A DNA stretch of 64,000 bases from Alcanivorax sp. (GTDB lineage: Bacteria > Pseudomonadota > Gammaproteobacteria > Pseudomonadales > Alcanivoracaceae), in the NCBI RefSeq assembly GCF_019431375.1, contig NZ_CP080267.1, forward strand, positions 1,736,001-1,800,000, read 5' to 3'. This document shows positions 49,974 through 61,100 of this stretch, piece after piece. The notes beneath the pieces are model-generated. The model had not been told where the DNA came from. It searched no databases and saw only the letters and a program-made list of their open reading frames with translations. The position numbers and the translations under genes were made by a program. Positions within the stretch are counted from its first letter, which is position 1. Every line of letters starts with the position of its first letter.

Positions 49974-52900
49974 TCTTGCCCACCAAATTAATAAACGCCC
50001 CCTGATGATCGTAATCCAGATCCGTCAGGTCATCCGAGAAGTCACTGAAGTTATAGCCGATCCCGAACTTCACATTGTCATTGAGATGGCGATAGATCGC
50101 AGCCAAAGCGCCACTGCGCTGATCTTGCGCATCCGGCAGATCCAGCAAACGGGCCTCTACGGTGGCATCCCAGTGACGAATCACATGCCAATCCGCCCGC
50201 AAGATGTAAAGACTGGCCCGGCTGTCAAAGAATTCCGGATCAACCCGGTCCTGGCTGATCTGGCCGAGACGGTAGGCGTACTTGCCACCCACACTCCAAC
50301 GACGTGTCAGATCGTAAATGGCGTCCACGGAGAGAATGTGACTTTTCTGGATAAACTCCGCCGCCGTATTGTTCAATGTCACCTGTCCCGCCGAGGGCAT
50401 ATTGTAGAAATAGGTATACTTGGCCAGCACATTGAGCCGGTCGTGATACACCGGGCGGTAGCCGTAACCCATGACCGCTTCGATAAAGCTGCCATCGTAC
50501 AATTCACCCAGTGAACTCTGACTATCAGAATAGTTGAGCTTGCCGATTAAACGCCAGTCCGGGGTGAACTGGTATTTCATGCTGTTCTTGGTCAACCAGG
50601 TCTTGCGCTCCGAAGTGCTCAGATTCAGCGCTTCGGCCTTGTCGATACGATATTCCAGCACGCTGGCAAATTTTACTTCATTGAATGCATAACCCACTTT
50701 CAAGGCCGCAGCGCGACGCTCCAGTTCTGCCCCGGTTTCGCGATCACTGAGAGTGCCGAAATCCAGGCTACCGCCATAATTCCAGCGGTCGTTGGGAGCA
50801 ATATCAATGCCGGTGGCATGGGTCAGGCCGGTGGGCACATCGCCATGGGTATAGCGCTCTTCCAGGTAGACACTGGTGGTATCCGAGTAACGGGTCTTGA
50901 ACCCGGAGCTCATGTTGCCACGCCGGGCACGAACGCCGTTGTCGCTGCGCTCATTTTCCAGCGCATAATTCAGATAAACGTTACTGCGATCAGACACTAG
51001 GTATTCCGTTCCTAGCCGGGCTCCGACTCCCATATCACCGGAGGACAGCTCGCCATCACTGCGCAGGCGATCGGTAAAGCGCCAGGAACCACCGGCACCT
51101 ATTCGATCATTGTCTTCCTGATTACCACTACTCTGCGCGGTACTCTGGGCAAAGCCGTAAGCGGACCATCTGCTGCCGGAATCATAATCACCGCGCACCA
51201 CCACATCAGTCCGCTCTCCCTCAACCTGGGTGAGCGGAACGAGGGCGGAATTATCCTCACGGTTTTCCTGTCGGACCCCAGTGCTGACTTTCCATTTATC
51301 ATTGAGGCGATGCCCCACATTCAACTCCGCCGCTTCGATTGTCAGGCCCTGAACCTGCTCGCTGCTATCCACCTTGGCAGTCACGTCCGTGGAGCGGGTC
51401 ACCGGCACGGACAAGGTCCCGCCGATCTGCTCGGTTTCCTTGGCGGTTATCACACCGGGGGCAGAATAGCCGGCCTCGACTTTCTGTTGGTAAGCGGTCG
51501 CGGTGCCGTCAACCGATTCTGACCAGACATCACGAAAGGCGACACTGGCATCAAAACGGGTGGCATCAGCCTCGATGTCATCTTCCTGCCCTGGTGCGGC
51601 ACCATTGCTGGCCCCGGCAAAGTTGAAGCCCCCGTCGCTCGACAAAAAGGTGGAATTGTCCGAGCCTTCGCTGCCAGCCAGTTCAGCCTTGAACCAGGTC
51701 TTCGCGCTTTTGCGCAGAGTCAGATCCACCGCCTGCAGGTCACTATTGCCTTCTTCCTGGCTATTGCTGCCGGTCAGCCCGAGTTTCACGTGATCACCGG
51801 CCCAGTAATGCAGTCGCCCGCCCTGGGAAAGATTGCTGATTTCCTCGAAGCTGGTGGCGTACTCGTAGCGTGCCACCAGGTACACCTCGTTGCCGCCGCT
51901 GGCATCCGTTGACACCAGCAGTTCATCGGCAGAACTGGCCGACAACGGTTCGGACAGCAGGATGCGCCCCTGCAGGTAATCGATGTCATAATCCAGGGCC
52001 GGCACCAGATTCTTCACCGCCAGCACCATGCCGGACACCTTGTCACGCACCTCGATGCGAACCCGGTCAGATCCTTCCAGCACATCCAGATGGCGCAGAT
52101 AGTAAAGCGAGCCACCGGTGCCCCGGAATTCATCACGCCCGGGAATGGTTCCCGGATCCGCCACAAAGCCATCAAACAGGAATCGCTTCTCACCGAAACT
52201 GGTTACCGCATCCGACTGGAAATGCAGGTTGCCGCCATAGAGACTTCGGTCGATGTGTGACAGTGAGTTATCGGTATAACTGGTGCGGAAGTTGCCCCAC
52301 AAACCGTAGTTATCCTGCTTTTTCAGTTTCAGGTAGAACTTGCCCAGCGTCGGCGCCCCATCCTCCACTGTGCTGTCATCCCCATAGGTAGGAAAATGAT
52401 AGTCCGGGTCGATACGGCGGAACATGGCATCAGGAGACTTGTCCATAAAGCCGGTGAACAGATCTTCCACCGGCCCTTCCAGGGTGTCGGCACTGGACGT
52501 GAGTTCCCAGTCTTCACCGAATTTTCCGTGGGTGTAATATGCCAGACGCCCATCCACACTCAGATCATCGTCATAATGGCCATCCTGGGTGACCAGTTTC
52601 GCCGGACCATTGGTATCCGACAGCGATGCTGTCACATCGGCAATCCCCACATAAAACCAGTCGCTTTTCTCCAGTTCCAAATCGCGCAGGAAAAGTTCGC
52701 CGTTGCCTTCCTGATCGATAACGGCCACTTCCATGGTGTGCAGGCCCGCCGGCAGAATTTCCTCCACCACAAACTCACCGGGGGTCTGCTCGCTGCGGGA
52801 CACCGGCACGGCGCGACCGGCCACAAAGACCTGACGGTCCTCGGGTATATGCTTGCCATACACCTTGATGGTGCCGCCTTTCAGTGGAATATCGGAGCGC

Positions 52901-55191
52901 ACCAGACGGTTTTCGCCATAGCCCACCAGCAGCTCCTGATCGGGCGCCAGGTAAGCGTCATCCTTGTCTGCCAGATCAGACTCAGGCAGATCATCCACCA
53001 CCCACAGCGTCTGCGCTGCGGTTTCATCGTAACGGCCGTCCTTGTCGTACACTCGCAGTACGTACTGCAGATCGCGCCCTGGGGCCTGGTAGCTTTCGAA
53101 TTCGGCTAACCATTCGGCATAACCATTCTGGTCCACCGGTACCACCGCCAGCGGCGTATCACGCAGCGATGCGCTTTTCTCGAAAAGACGCACTTCCGCC
53201 TTGTCGATAAAGGCCGGGTAGTTGCTGTAGATGCGGAACTGCACCAGGTTTTCCTGAAGCTCCGTATCCGGTACATCCTGGTAGCGAATACTGTTGGGCC
53301 AGGCAGTGACGTTCAGGCGTGGCTTTATGTCCAGATTGTCGAACTTGAACTGGATATCCGCTTTTTCCAATGCCACATCGGTACAGCGTTGTACATCAGG
53401 CGTACTCTTACCCGGGTCATCCAGCGGCTTGCCGTCCACGGTAATACGCATCAGGTTCAGGTCGTAGGGGTTGGCCACGTCCACTTCACGAGTCAGGCGC
53501 TGGATATCCACACCATCCAGATCATCCAGCATGGCCAGTTCGTCATAGACCACCTGGACTTCCACCCGGGAAATATCCGATTCCACAAAGCCGGTATTGA
53601 CCACGTCATCGCTTTGCACGTAGCCACGGCCTTCATACTCTGTCTGTTCTTCGGTAAGGCCGAGCTCCTGACTTATCGCCTCCATGACACGGCGGGCACG
53701 GGCAGTTGACAGCCCGATGTCATCGCCATAGACCATCGCGGTGCGGCGGTCTAGCCGTTCGTTATCGGTATAGCCGATGAAGCGCAGACGAACATTGCTC
53801 TTGTCGGTGATGTCTTCCAGGATTCGACCCAGACGGGCTATATAACCTTCAGCGATCTTCGGCTGCCCATCTTCGTAAGGTACCGGCTTGATCCGACCGG
53901 TGGGTGGATCGTAAACCCGCGCCACGGTTTCGGCCCCGGAATCTTCCGGGCACATCTGTGGCTCATCCGGCAGTGACTGCAGCATGTCGTCGTACCAGAA
54001 TTCCACTTCAATACGACGATTGAGGGCGCGTCCGGATTCAGATTCATTGGATGCAATGGGGTTCGTGTTACCACGACCGGCACTGTCAAGCATGGAAGAA
54101 GGCAGCTTCAGGGAATCCTGCAATGCCAGCAGCGCACGGCGAGCATGCGCTTTGGAAAGACCCAGATGGTCGCCATAGATTCGGGCATCACGACCGACCA
54201 GCGGCGAATCGTCTGTGTAGCCGATCAGCTTGATTACAACGTTCTGCTTGTCTTCCAGGTTATCCAGCGCCTGCAGCACATGATTTCGGAATGAGGGAGG
54301 AATATCCGGTGACTCGCCACTGAAGTGCAAAGGCGGCACCAGGTTTCTTACCTTGGTGCGTTTGCTATGGCCATCCTTGTAGGTGAGCTTGCACACGGTC
54401 TCCACCCGGCAAACCTTGATCCGGTTGAGCTTCTCGGAAACGACCACTTCTTTCTCCACCGTTTCCTGCTCCACCTCGTCGTACCAGACCTGCACTTCCA
54501 CGCGACGGTTTTTGGCTTTGCCAGCAGCAGTGGCATTGCTGGCTATCGGCTCCGCCTCCCCTTTCCCTTCATAGGAAATGGATTCTGCCGGCAGATCCAA
54601 TGCGGCCTGAAAGAATTCTGCTGCGGTACCGGCCCGCTCACGGGACAATCCCACATTGTCGCCCAGGCGCGCCTTCAAGGCGCCGAACAGGGGGACATTG
54701 TCGGAATGGCCAACAAAATGCAGACGAACATTACGCTTGTCCCGCATCCCATCCAGCACATCGCGCAGCATCGCCACGTAGGAATCAGGAATATCCGCCA
54801 CGCCGGAATCATAACGGATCGGCGGCACCACATTGGGCAACTTCACCGTTTTCAACACCTGTTTCTCAACCTGTTGTGTCTCGATGCGATCGCCCAGGTT
54901 CTCCTTGTAGATGCTGTCATCCTGCATCCACAGCATTGGCTGCTCGTAGAGAGGCCATTGCTTTTCTGTCGGGCTGCCCAATGACGCGTTTTCACGCACC
55001 TGTGGTTTGCCGCTTTCCCTGTCTTCTTCGGGTTGCGCCTGCTCCGCCATTACCGCTGCCGGGAACATCAACGCCACAATCAGAAGCATTGCTGGATTCA
55101 TTGCCAAAAACGCTCGCCGTTCCTGTTCATTAGCGGGAATCCCCGCTGCAAATCGCGCCCCCAGGGGCGCAGAGAGAATGCGCCTTGTCAT
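49969..55191 (-). CDS. Giant outer-membrane protein: three OmpA-like domains plus predicted beta-barrel
   Basis: 1740 residues. Residues 31-49 (MNPAMLLIVALMFPAAVMA) form a signal peptide behind a 30-residue extension; AGAGGAG supports the first ATG, while ATG 55101 would give a classic signal. Three OmpA-C-like domains follow (about 120-240, 285-402, 440-552), with FVGHSDN, LIGYTDD and FIGYTDN, and VGLS/LGLS/IGLS-xx-RA helices; the first two end NRR(V/I)EVE-like, the third SRVEVQV. Then Ig-like segments (to about 880) and a long region of alternating strands ending FINLVGKI, read as a beta-barrel. The motif RVRIEVRDKVSGMVL with DYDIDYLQGRILLSEPLS lies in the latter half. The start overlaps the DUF11 gene stop (TAATG). 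Proposed anchor or exporter for that protein; function unproven. Confidence 0.7.
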   Translation of the reverse strand: MTRRILSAPLGARFAAGIPANEQERRAFLAMNPAMLLIVALMFPAAVMAEQAQPEEDRESGKPQVRENASLGSPTEKQWPLYEQPMLWMQDDSIYKENLGDRIETQQVEKQVLKTVKLPNVVPPIRYDSGVADIPDSYVAMLRDVLDGMRDKRNVRLHFVGHSDNVPLFGALKARLGDNVGLSRERAGTAAEFFQAALDLPAESISYEGKGEAEPIASNATAAGKAKNRRVEVQVWYDEVEQETVEKEVVVSEKLNRIKVCRVETVCKLTYKDGHSKRTKVRNLVPPLHFSGESPDIPPSFRNHVLQALDNLEDKQNVVIKLIGYTDDSPLVGRDARIYGDHLGLSKAHARRALLALQDSLKLPSSMLDSAGRGNTNPIASNESESGRALNRRIEVEFWYDDMLQSLPDEPQMCPEDSGAETVARVYDPPTGRIKPVPYEDGQPKIAEGYIARLGRILEDITDKSNVRLRFIGYTDNERLDRRTAMVYGDDIGLSTARARRVMEAISQELGLTEEQTEYEGRGYVQSDDVVNTGFVESDISRVEVQVVYDELAMLDDLDGVDIQRLTREVDVANPYDLNLMRITVDGKPLDDPGKSTPDVQRCTDVALEKADIQFKFDNLDIKPRLNVTAWPNSIRYQDVPDTELQENLVQFRIYSNYPAFIDKAEVRLFEKSASLRDTPLAVVPVDQNGYAEWLAEFESYQAPGRDLQYVLRVYDKDGRYDETAAQTLWVVDDLPESDLADKDDAYLAPDQELLVGYGENRLVRSDIPLKGGTIKVYGKHIPEDRQVFVAGRAVPVSRSEQTPGEFVVEEILPAGLHTMEVAVIDQEGNGELFLRDLELEKSDWFYVGIADVTASLSDTNGPAKLVTQDGHYDDDLSVDGRLAYYTHGKFGEDWELTSSADTLEGPVEDLFTGFMDKSPDAMFRRIDPDYHFPTYGDDSTVEDGAPTLGKFYLKLKKQDNYGLWGNFRTSYTDNSLSHIDRSLYGGNLHFQSDAVTSFGEKRFLFDGFVADPGTIPGRDEFRGTGGSLYYLRHLDVLEGSDRVRIEVRDKVSGMVLAVKNLVPALDYDIDYLQGRILLSEPLSASSADELLVSTDASGGNEVYLVARYEYATSFEEISNLSQGGRLHYWAGDHVKLGLTGSNSQEEGNSDLQAVDLTLRKSAKTWFKAELAGSEGSDNSTFLSSDGGFNFAGASNGAAPGQEDDIEADATRFDASVAFRDVWSESVDGTATAYQQKVEAGYSAPGVITAKETEQIGGTLSVPVTRSTDVTAKVDSSEQVQGLTIEAAELNVGHRLNDKWKVSTGVRQENREDNSALVPLTQVEGERTDVVVRGDYDSGSRWSAYGFAQSTAQSSGNQEDNDRIGAGGSWRFTDRLRSDGELSSGDMGVGARLGTEYLVSDRSNVYLNYALENERSDNGVRARRGNMSSGFKTRYSDTTSVYLEERYTHGDVPTGLTHATGIDIAPNDRWNYGGSLDFGTLSDRETGAELERRAAALKVGYAFNEVKFASVLEYRIDKAEALNLSTSERKTWLTKNSMKYQFTPDWRLIGKLNYSDSQSSLGELYDGSFIEAVMGYGYRPVYHDRLNVLAKYTYFYNMPSAGQVTLNNTAAEFIQKSHILSVDAIYDLTRRWSVGGKYAYRLGQISQDRVDPEFFDSRASLYILRADWHVIRHWDATVEARLLDLPDAQDQRSGALAAIYRHLNDNVKFGIGYNFSDFSDDLTDLDYDHQGAFINLVGKI

Positions 55192-58100
55192 TATTTGCTG
55201 CTCCTCTCAGGGGGAGCGCCTGTTCGCCAGAACACTTCCGTTTCTATTGTCAGCTCGTAGGGGTTCCCCATTTCCGCCCACTGCTCGGCAATCATTCGCT
55301 TCATGGCCTTGAGGCGTTTTTCCACCAGGCGCTTGCTTTCGTTCTCGGCCATATAGGCCAGGCGCAGGATGGAAGGATCTGTTCCCAGCTCTTCCATCAG
55401 CAGCGGCACCCGGGATTGCCACTGCAAACGCATTTGTGTGGAATCCGGCTCAAAGACACCGTTCGCCAGATCCAGGCGTACCACCCGATGCAGGGCCGCA
55501 CCGAAGTTGAACTTGATCATCTTCCCTCGGGTTGCCCGGCGAACCAGAGGATTCTCCGTGGTCAGACGGTAGCCGGTGGGCAAGGTGCGATCATCGACTT
55601 TCAGGATGAAGTTGGAGCCACGGTTCTCGTCCGGCACCACCGCACAGGTAATGTGGAAACGGCCGTATTCATCGCTGGTGACAAGTAGCCCGCGAGCGGT
55701 TACGGCGCGGACACCCGGCAAGCCGGCTTCACCCTCATCCTGATAGCCGTTCTGGTTGGCATCGTCGAAGACCTTGCCGATCACATCGGTACAGTCGAAA
55801 TCCGGGTCCGGCACAACACGCACCGTTGCCGAGGCTTCCCCGGATGCCGCCCGGGTGGTGCCGGCATGGCTGCGTGGTGCCACTGCGTTGAACACCTGGG
55901 CGCGATTGACGTACTCCCCTTCACTGACACCGGCCCCGACGATGAATAGCATCTTCAGGGTGTGCTGCCCATCCGCTGCCAGGTCCAGGTCGCGCAGTAT
56001 CAGTTGCCGGCCTTCACGGACCAGCTCCACCGGCACATCATCCAGGCGGGCGGAATCCGCCACGTACTTGAAGCCAGCCGGGAAGCTGTCCACCACCACC
56101 AGATCCGGAATCGCCAGACCATAGGTATTGCTGATGCGAATCACATAGGGCACAAACTGGCCACGACTGACGTTCACAACCGACGAAGTCTTGGTAATGG
56201 ACACCGCACCGCCAAGTTGCGGATCCAGCGGGATGTGGTTGTTGAAAATCTGGCTGTCGTCCGGCAGCACCGTATTATCAAACGTCAGGTGCAGGTAATA
56301 ACCAGTCAACGGGCTGCCCGCTGCCACAGAGGTGCCCGGCTGGTTCGCTGAGGACTGGACCTCACAGGCGCTGGTGGTTGCCACCGCATCGCCGGAACAG
56401 GTCGGCGCATCGTAGGCTGCCGTTGCGTCACTGGTATCGGGCGCAATCAGACGCGATACGCCCTGCTCATAGCCACTGGCGGGTGGCGTCACCTGAATCA
56501 GGTAATCGCTGCCGCCCGGACAGGAACCGGCACTGAAATTCAGATCGAATTTGTAGAAGCCGTTGGCCGTGGTGACCTGGCCCTGCTGGGCTGGATCATC
56601 AAAACAGCTGGTGGCAACGGCGCTGCCACCCGCATCCACCATAGTCACCCGGGCTCCGGGCACTGGCTGGCGGGAAATGGCATCGTAGACCACCCCGTTC
56701 GGATCAATCGGCAGGTTCAGGTTCTGCACCAGATCATCTGCGGCAGCAGTGATATCGGTAATACGCTGCAGACCATCGGTAAATGCCGAGTCGGTCAGAC
56801 CCAGAGTTGCGGTGGATGCGGTTGCGCCCGGAGCCAGATAGCGTACTTCATAGGTTTCACCGCCCATTGTTTCGGGCAAGCCTGCCGCCACAAACCGGCC
56901 ATTATCATCGGTATTGGTGGTTCGTAGCAGCGAACCGTTACGGTAGATTTCCACCGTCCAGTCAGGCAGCACGGTTTCACCCGTATCGAGCACATTGTCG
57001 AAGTTGGCGTCATGCCAGGCCTGACCGCTGAGGGTGGCGGTGCCGGGGATGGCACCCACTTCCACCACCACCGTGCTGCTGGCCGAACGAGTATCATTGT
57101 CCCAGCTCACTTCGCCGGTATTGCTGATGGTGGTTCCCGGCGGCACGGTGTCATCCACCCGAACCTGGAAACGCAAGGTAGCCGTTGCTCCCACCGGCAG
57201 ATCGCCGTAGGCACTGCCATAGTCGCCCACCAGGATCGCTGTGCTGTCATCCACGCCCGCGATGCCACCGTTCAGCCGCGCCGAATCCGGCACATAGGTG
57301 GCCAGACCGGCCAGCGGTGTCAGGTCATCGGTGAGTACCACCTGGGTGGCAGGCACCAGACCGTTGTTGACCACCTGCAGGGTGTATTCCAGTACCGATC
57401 CCGCCTGCACGATGCCACCACCGACGACCGTCACATCCTTGACGATGGAGACCTGCTGGGCGGCACCGACAATGATCTCGGTAGGTTGATCACCATTGGA
57501 ATCCACCCCGTCAGCATCGGAAGGCTCATCTGGCAGTTCGGTGCTGCCCAGAATGCCCTGGTTGCGAATCACGGTGCCACCGGCAACGCCGGCATTGATG
57601 GTCACGCTCAGGGTTACCGTGGCGCTGCTGTTGCCCGCCATGCTGCCAGCCGGTTCGCCACTGGAGTTGATCGGCAATCCGTTCGCCAATGCAGACGCCC
57701 CCCCTGCATCGGCAACAGGCGCACCGTTCAGGGTGGTGCTGCCGGCCACATAGGTGGTGTTGGCAGGAATCTGGTCGGTGAGGACCACATCGGTGGCCGG
57801 GTTACCGGAGCTGTTGGTCACCACGAAGGTATAGAGCAGGGTGTCATCCGGATCCGGCGCATTGTTGCCGTTCACATCATTGGCGAGCACCACGGTTTTC
57901 TGCACGTCCAGCAACGGCAAGGCGCCGACGATATCCTCGGTGGGGTCGTTGGCTACCGGGGTGGCCGGGTCGTCAGAGGGCTGTTCCATGAAGTCAGTAC
58001 CGCCGGCACCGGCTCCATTAACGAAACCCTGGTTGACGATGCGGGTACCTGACAGGGTGTCCGCATCAATGGTCACACTGAAGGTGATGGTGGCCACGTT

Positions 58101-61100
58101 CTCCGCCGCCGCGGTCGCATCCGCGTCCATGGCTCCCGGCGTGGTATTGCCCGGCGCATTGATCAGCATGCCCGCTTCCAGGGGCGACACACCCGCTGCC
58201 GGATCGACCACCGAATTGCCATTCAACGTGGTGCTGCCAGTAACGTAGGTGGTGTATTCGGGAATGGCATCCCGCAGCGTCACACCCATGGCATTTTCGT
58301 TGCCGATGTTTGCCACCGTAATGGTGTACAACAAGGTATCCCCCGGTGCCAGCACGGCAGGATCCCCGGTCATATCATCGGAAACCTTCTGCACCTGCAT
58401 GACTGGCGCCGACGCGATAGTGATCCGTGTGGGGTCCTCGTCTCCGGGCAGGTTGGGATCATCGGTAAGCTGCAGTGTGGATCCAAAGGCTTCCACGCTG
58501 CCCTGGTTCAGCACGACGGTGCCGTTATCGATCGGACTCGCCAGGGTCACATCAAAGACCACGGTGACGGTATCGCCGGCGGAACCCGCCACATCCAGGC
58601 TCAGATCCTGCACATCCACCAGGCCAGCACCATTGGTGCCGCCATTGGCGTCGGAGTTGTCCGTGGCACCCGGCGGAACCGTTACCATCACCAGACTGCC
58701 CGGCTCAAAAATCACCTCGGTGTGCAGCGCGCCCACATCGTCCCGCAGGGAGAAGTTAGGCAAAAGTACCTGGCTGGTGTTGGTGACAGTCAGGGTGTAA
58801 CGCAGGCTGTCACCCGGATTGGCCAGGCCATCCCCATTCAGGTCGTTCTGGATGGCAACGGTTTTCTCCACCGTCATTTCCGGCGGGTTGCTGGTCAGGG
58901 TGTGGTAGTCCTGCGGGTCCGGAGTGTCCTCGACCACATCTTCCAGAACATGGCTATAGGTGCGGCGTTCGGTAAACGCATCATCGGCACTGAACCACTC
59001 TGTTGCCCCGGCGAAATTGGTCAGCTCGCTGTTGGCGGGCGTGGCATCATCCAGCTCGGCCTGGTATTCCACCCGCAGGAATTGCCCGGCTTCCAGGGCG
59101 GCGGCCGCAGTCTGCCCGGTAAAAATGAAAGTACAAGGCGTTCCCGGGCTGCTGGACGCAAAGCTGGTGACGTAATCCGTACCCGCAGTGAGGTCCGCCA
59201 GCAGGGTACTGCCATCCGTATCGTAAACCCGGGCAGTGGTGATCACCGGTGCGTTGTCGCACATGCCACCGGACGCCAGGTTAGGCAGATGATCCGTCAG
59301 GGTGATATCCCAGGCCGCGCCGGAACCCGTATTCTGCACATCCAGCGAGAACAGGTCCGGGGTGCCCACGCTCATGGTCGCTGGACCGCTCTTGGTCATC
59401 ACCAGACCCGGCTCTACAATGGTGGTGTCACCGGAGGTACCCGGCTGACCGGCCCCCTGGGTAGCAGCGTCATCGTCGGCACGGTTGAAGGTGTAATCCG
59501 CGCTGTTGTTGAACACCAGCCCGTCCACATTGGCCGGGTCGTCCACCACCTCGACGGTGATATCCACAGCAATCTGTTCACCGGCAGGAATATCGATACC
59601 ACCGGCGATGTCTTCAATCACCAGCTGCGTCGCCGTGCCGGTATTGGTCGGCGTCCAGGCGCCACTATTGATGCCCGGGGCTGCTGGCGCCCGATCCACA
59701 CTGACAAAGCTCAACACCGCCGCAGACGCACCCAGATCATCGGTGATGCGCACATCGAACAGAGCGGTATCTACCGGCGTGGCCGGAACCAGAATCTGAT
59801 AGCTGAACTGGTCGCCCACGGCAACGGTACTGGCAGACTCCACCTTCGACAGGGCCCCCGGTCCGGGGGTGGTCAGGGAGCTGGTGGCCGCGCCGGTGGG
59901 ACCGTACTCTTCCCGTTCGGTGTCTGCGCCATTGGCAGGCACAGCATCGTTATCGAAGGAGTAGTACAGGGACACCAGGGCCGAATTGATGAGTGTCAGG
60001 GAAGCCCCCACATCCGGATCCACCTGCACCGTGTATTCCACCCGCAGGGTCTCCCCCACCGGAATGGTGTAGGTATCGGCGGCGCCGTTATCAAGATCCC
60101 AGGTGGCTACACCCGTGCCCGGGTCATAGGACGGGGCCAGCAACGGCAAAACCGCGCCGGCATTCACCAGGGTCATGGCCGTGGTTGTCGCCCCGCTCTG
60201 GCGCATGCCAGCTGGCAGGGTGTCGGTGAGCACCGTATCGTAAGCTGGCGCCAGGCCGTTGTTGGTGATATCCACGGTATAGGTGACCGTTTCACCGGCC
60301 ACCACAACGGTATCTCCACCCGCTGCGCTGGCGCTCTTGGCCACGGCCAGTTCCGGTTGCAGCACCTCGACCGAAGCATCTGCGGTCTTGGTGGGTGCCG
60401 CTACACCACCCACGGTGTAATCCAGAGACGCACTGTTGAACAGCGGCTGACTGGCCGGTGTCTGGCTCAGCACATCGTTATTTTCGATTCGTACTTCGTA
60501 AACCAGCACCAGGAAATCATTGCCCGGGTCGCCATCGGCCGGGTTAGTGACGTCACCCAGATTCCAGGTCAGTGTCTGGCCGCTGACGGTTGGTGTGGCG
60601 GTGCCTGCCGTGCCGAAAAAATCTGCGCTGACCATGTCTTCGTAGGTCAGCCCGGTGGGCAGCACATCGGTCAGCACCAGATCGTTATGGCTGCCTTCCT
60701 GGAGGCCGATGCGCAGTTCGAACTGCACCCGGTCCCCCACTCGCACATCCTGGGCGGCGGTATTGAAGGTGTCCGCGATTCGGGTCTTGGCCAGGGTGGT
60801 ATTGTCCGGCGCTCCCAGGTTGGTGCTATCAGAGGTGATGTAGTCATTCACGCCACCACTGCCATCACGCTCATTGGCGTCCACACCACTCAGGCTGGTC
60901 CAGGTGGCAGTCGCAGTATTGGCCAACACCTGCCCCGGGGTAACGTTGTTCTGCACTTCCACGTCATACACCACCTGAACGGCGGTGCCTTCCAGGATGT
61001 CGATGTTTTCCCAGGTCAGTGTCTGCGCCGTATTGATGCCATCGCCGGTGATAGTGTCCGGTTCCACTGCAGCGCCGGCTACCGTGGCCGTGCCAGGCAC

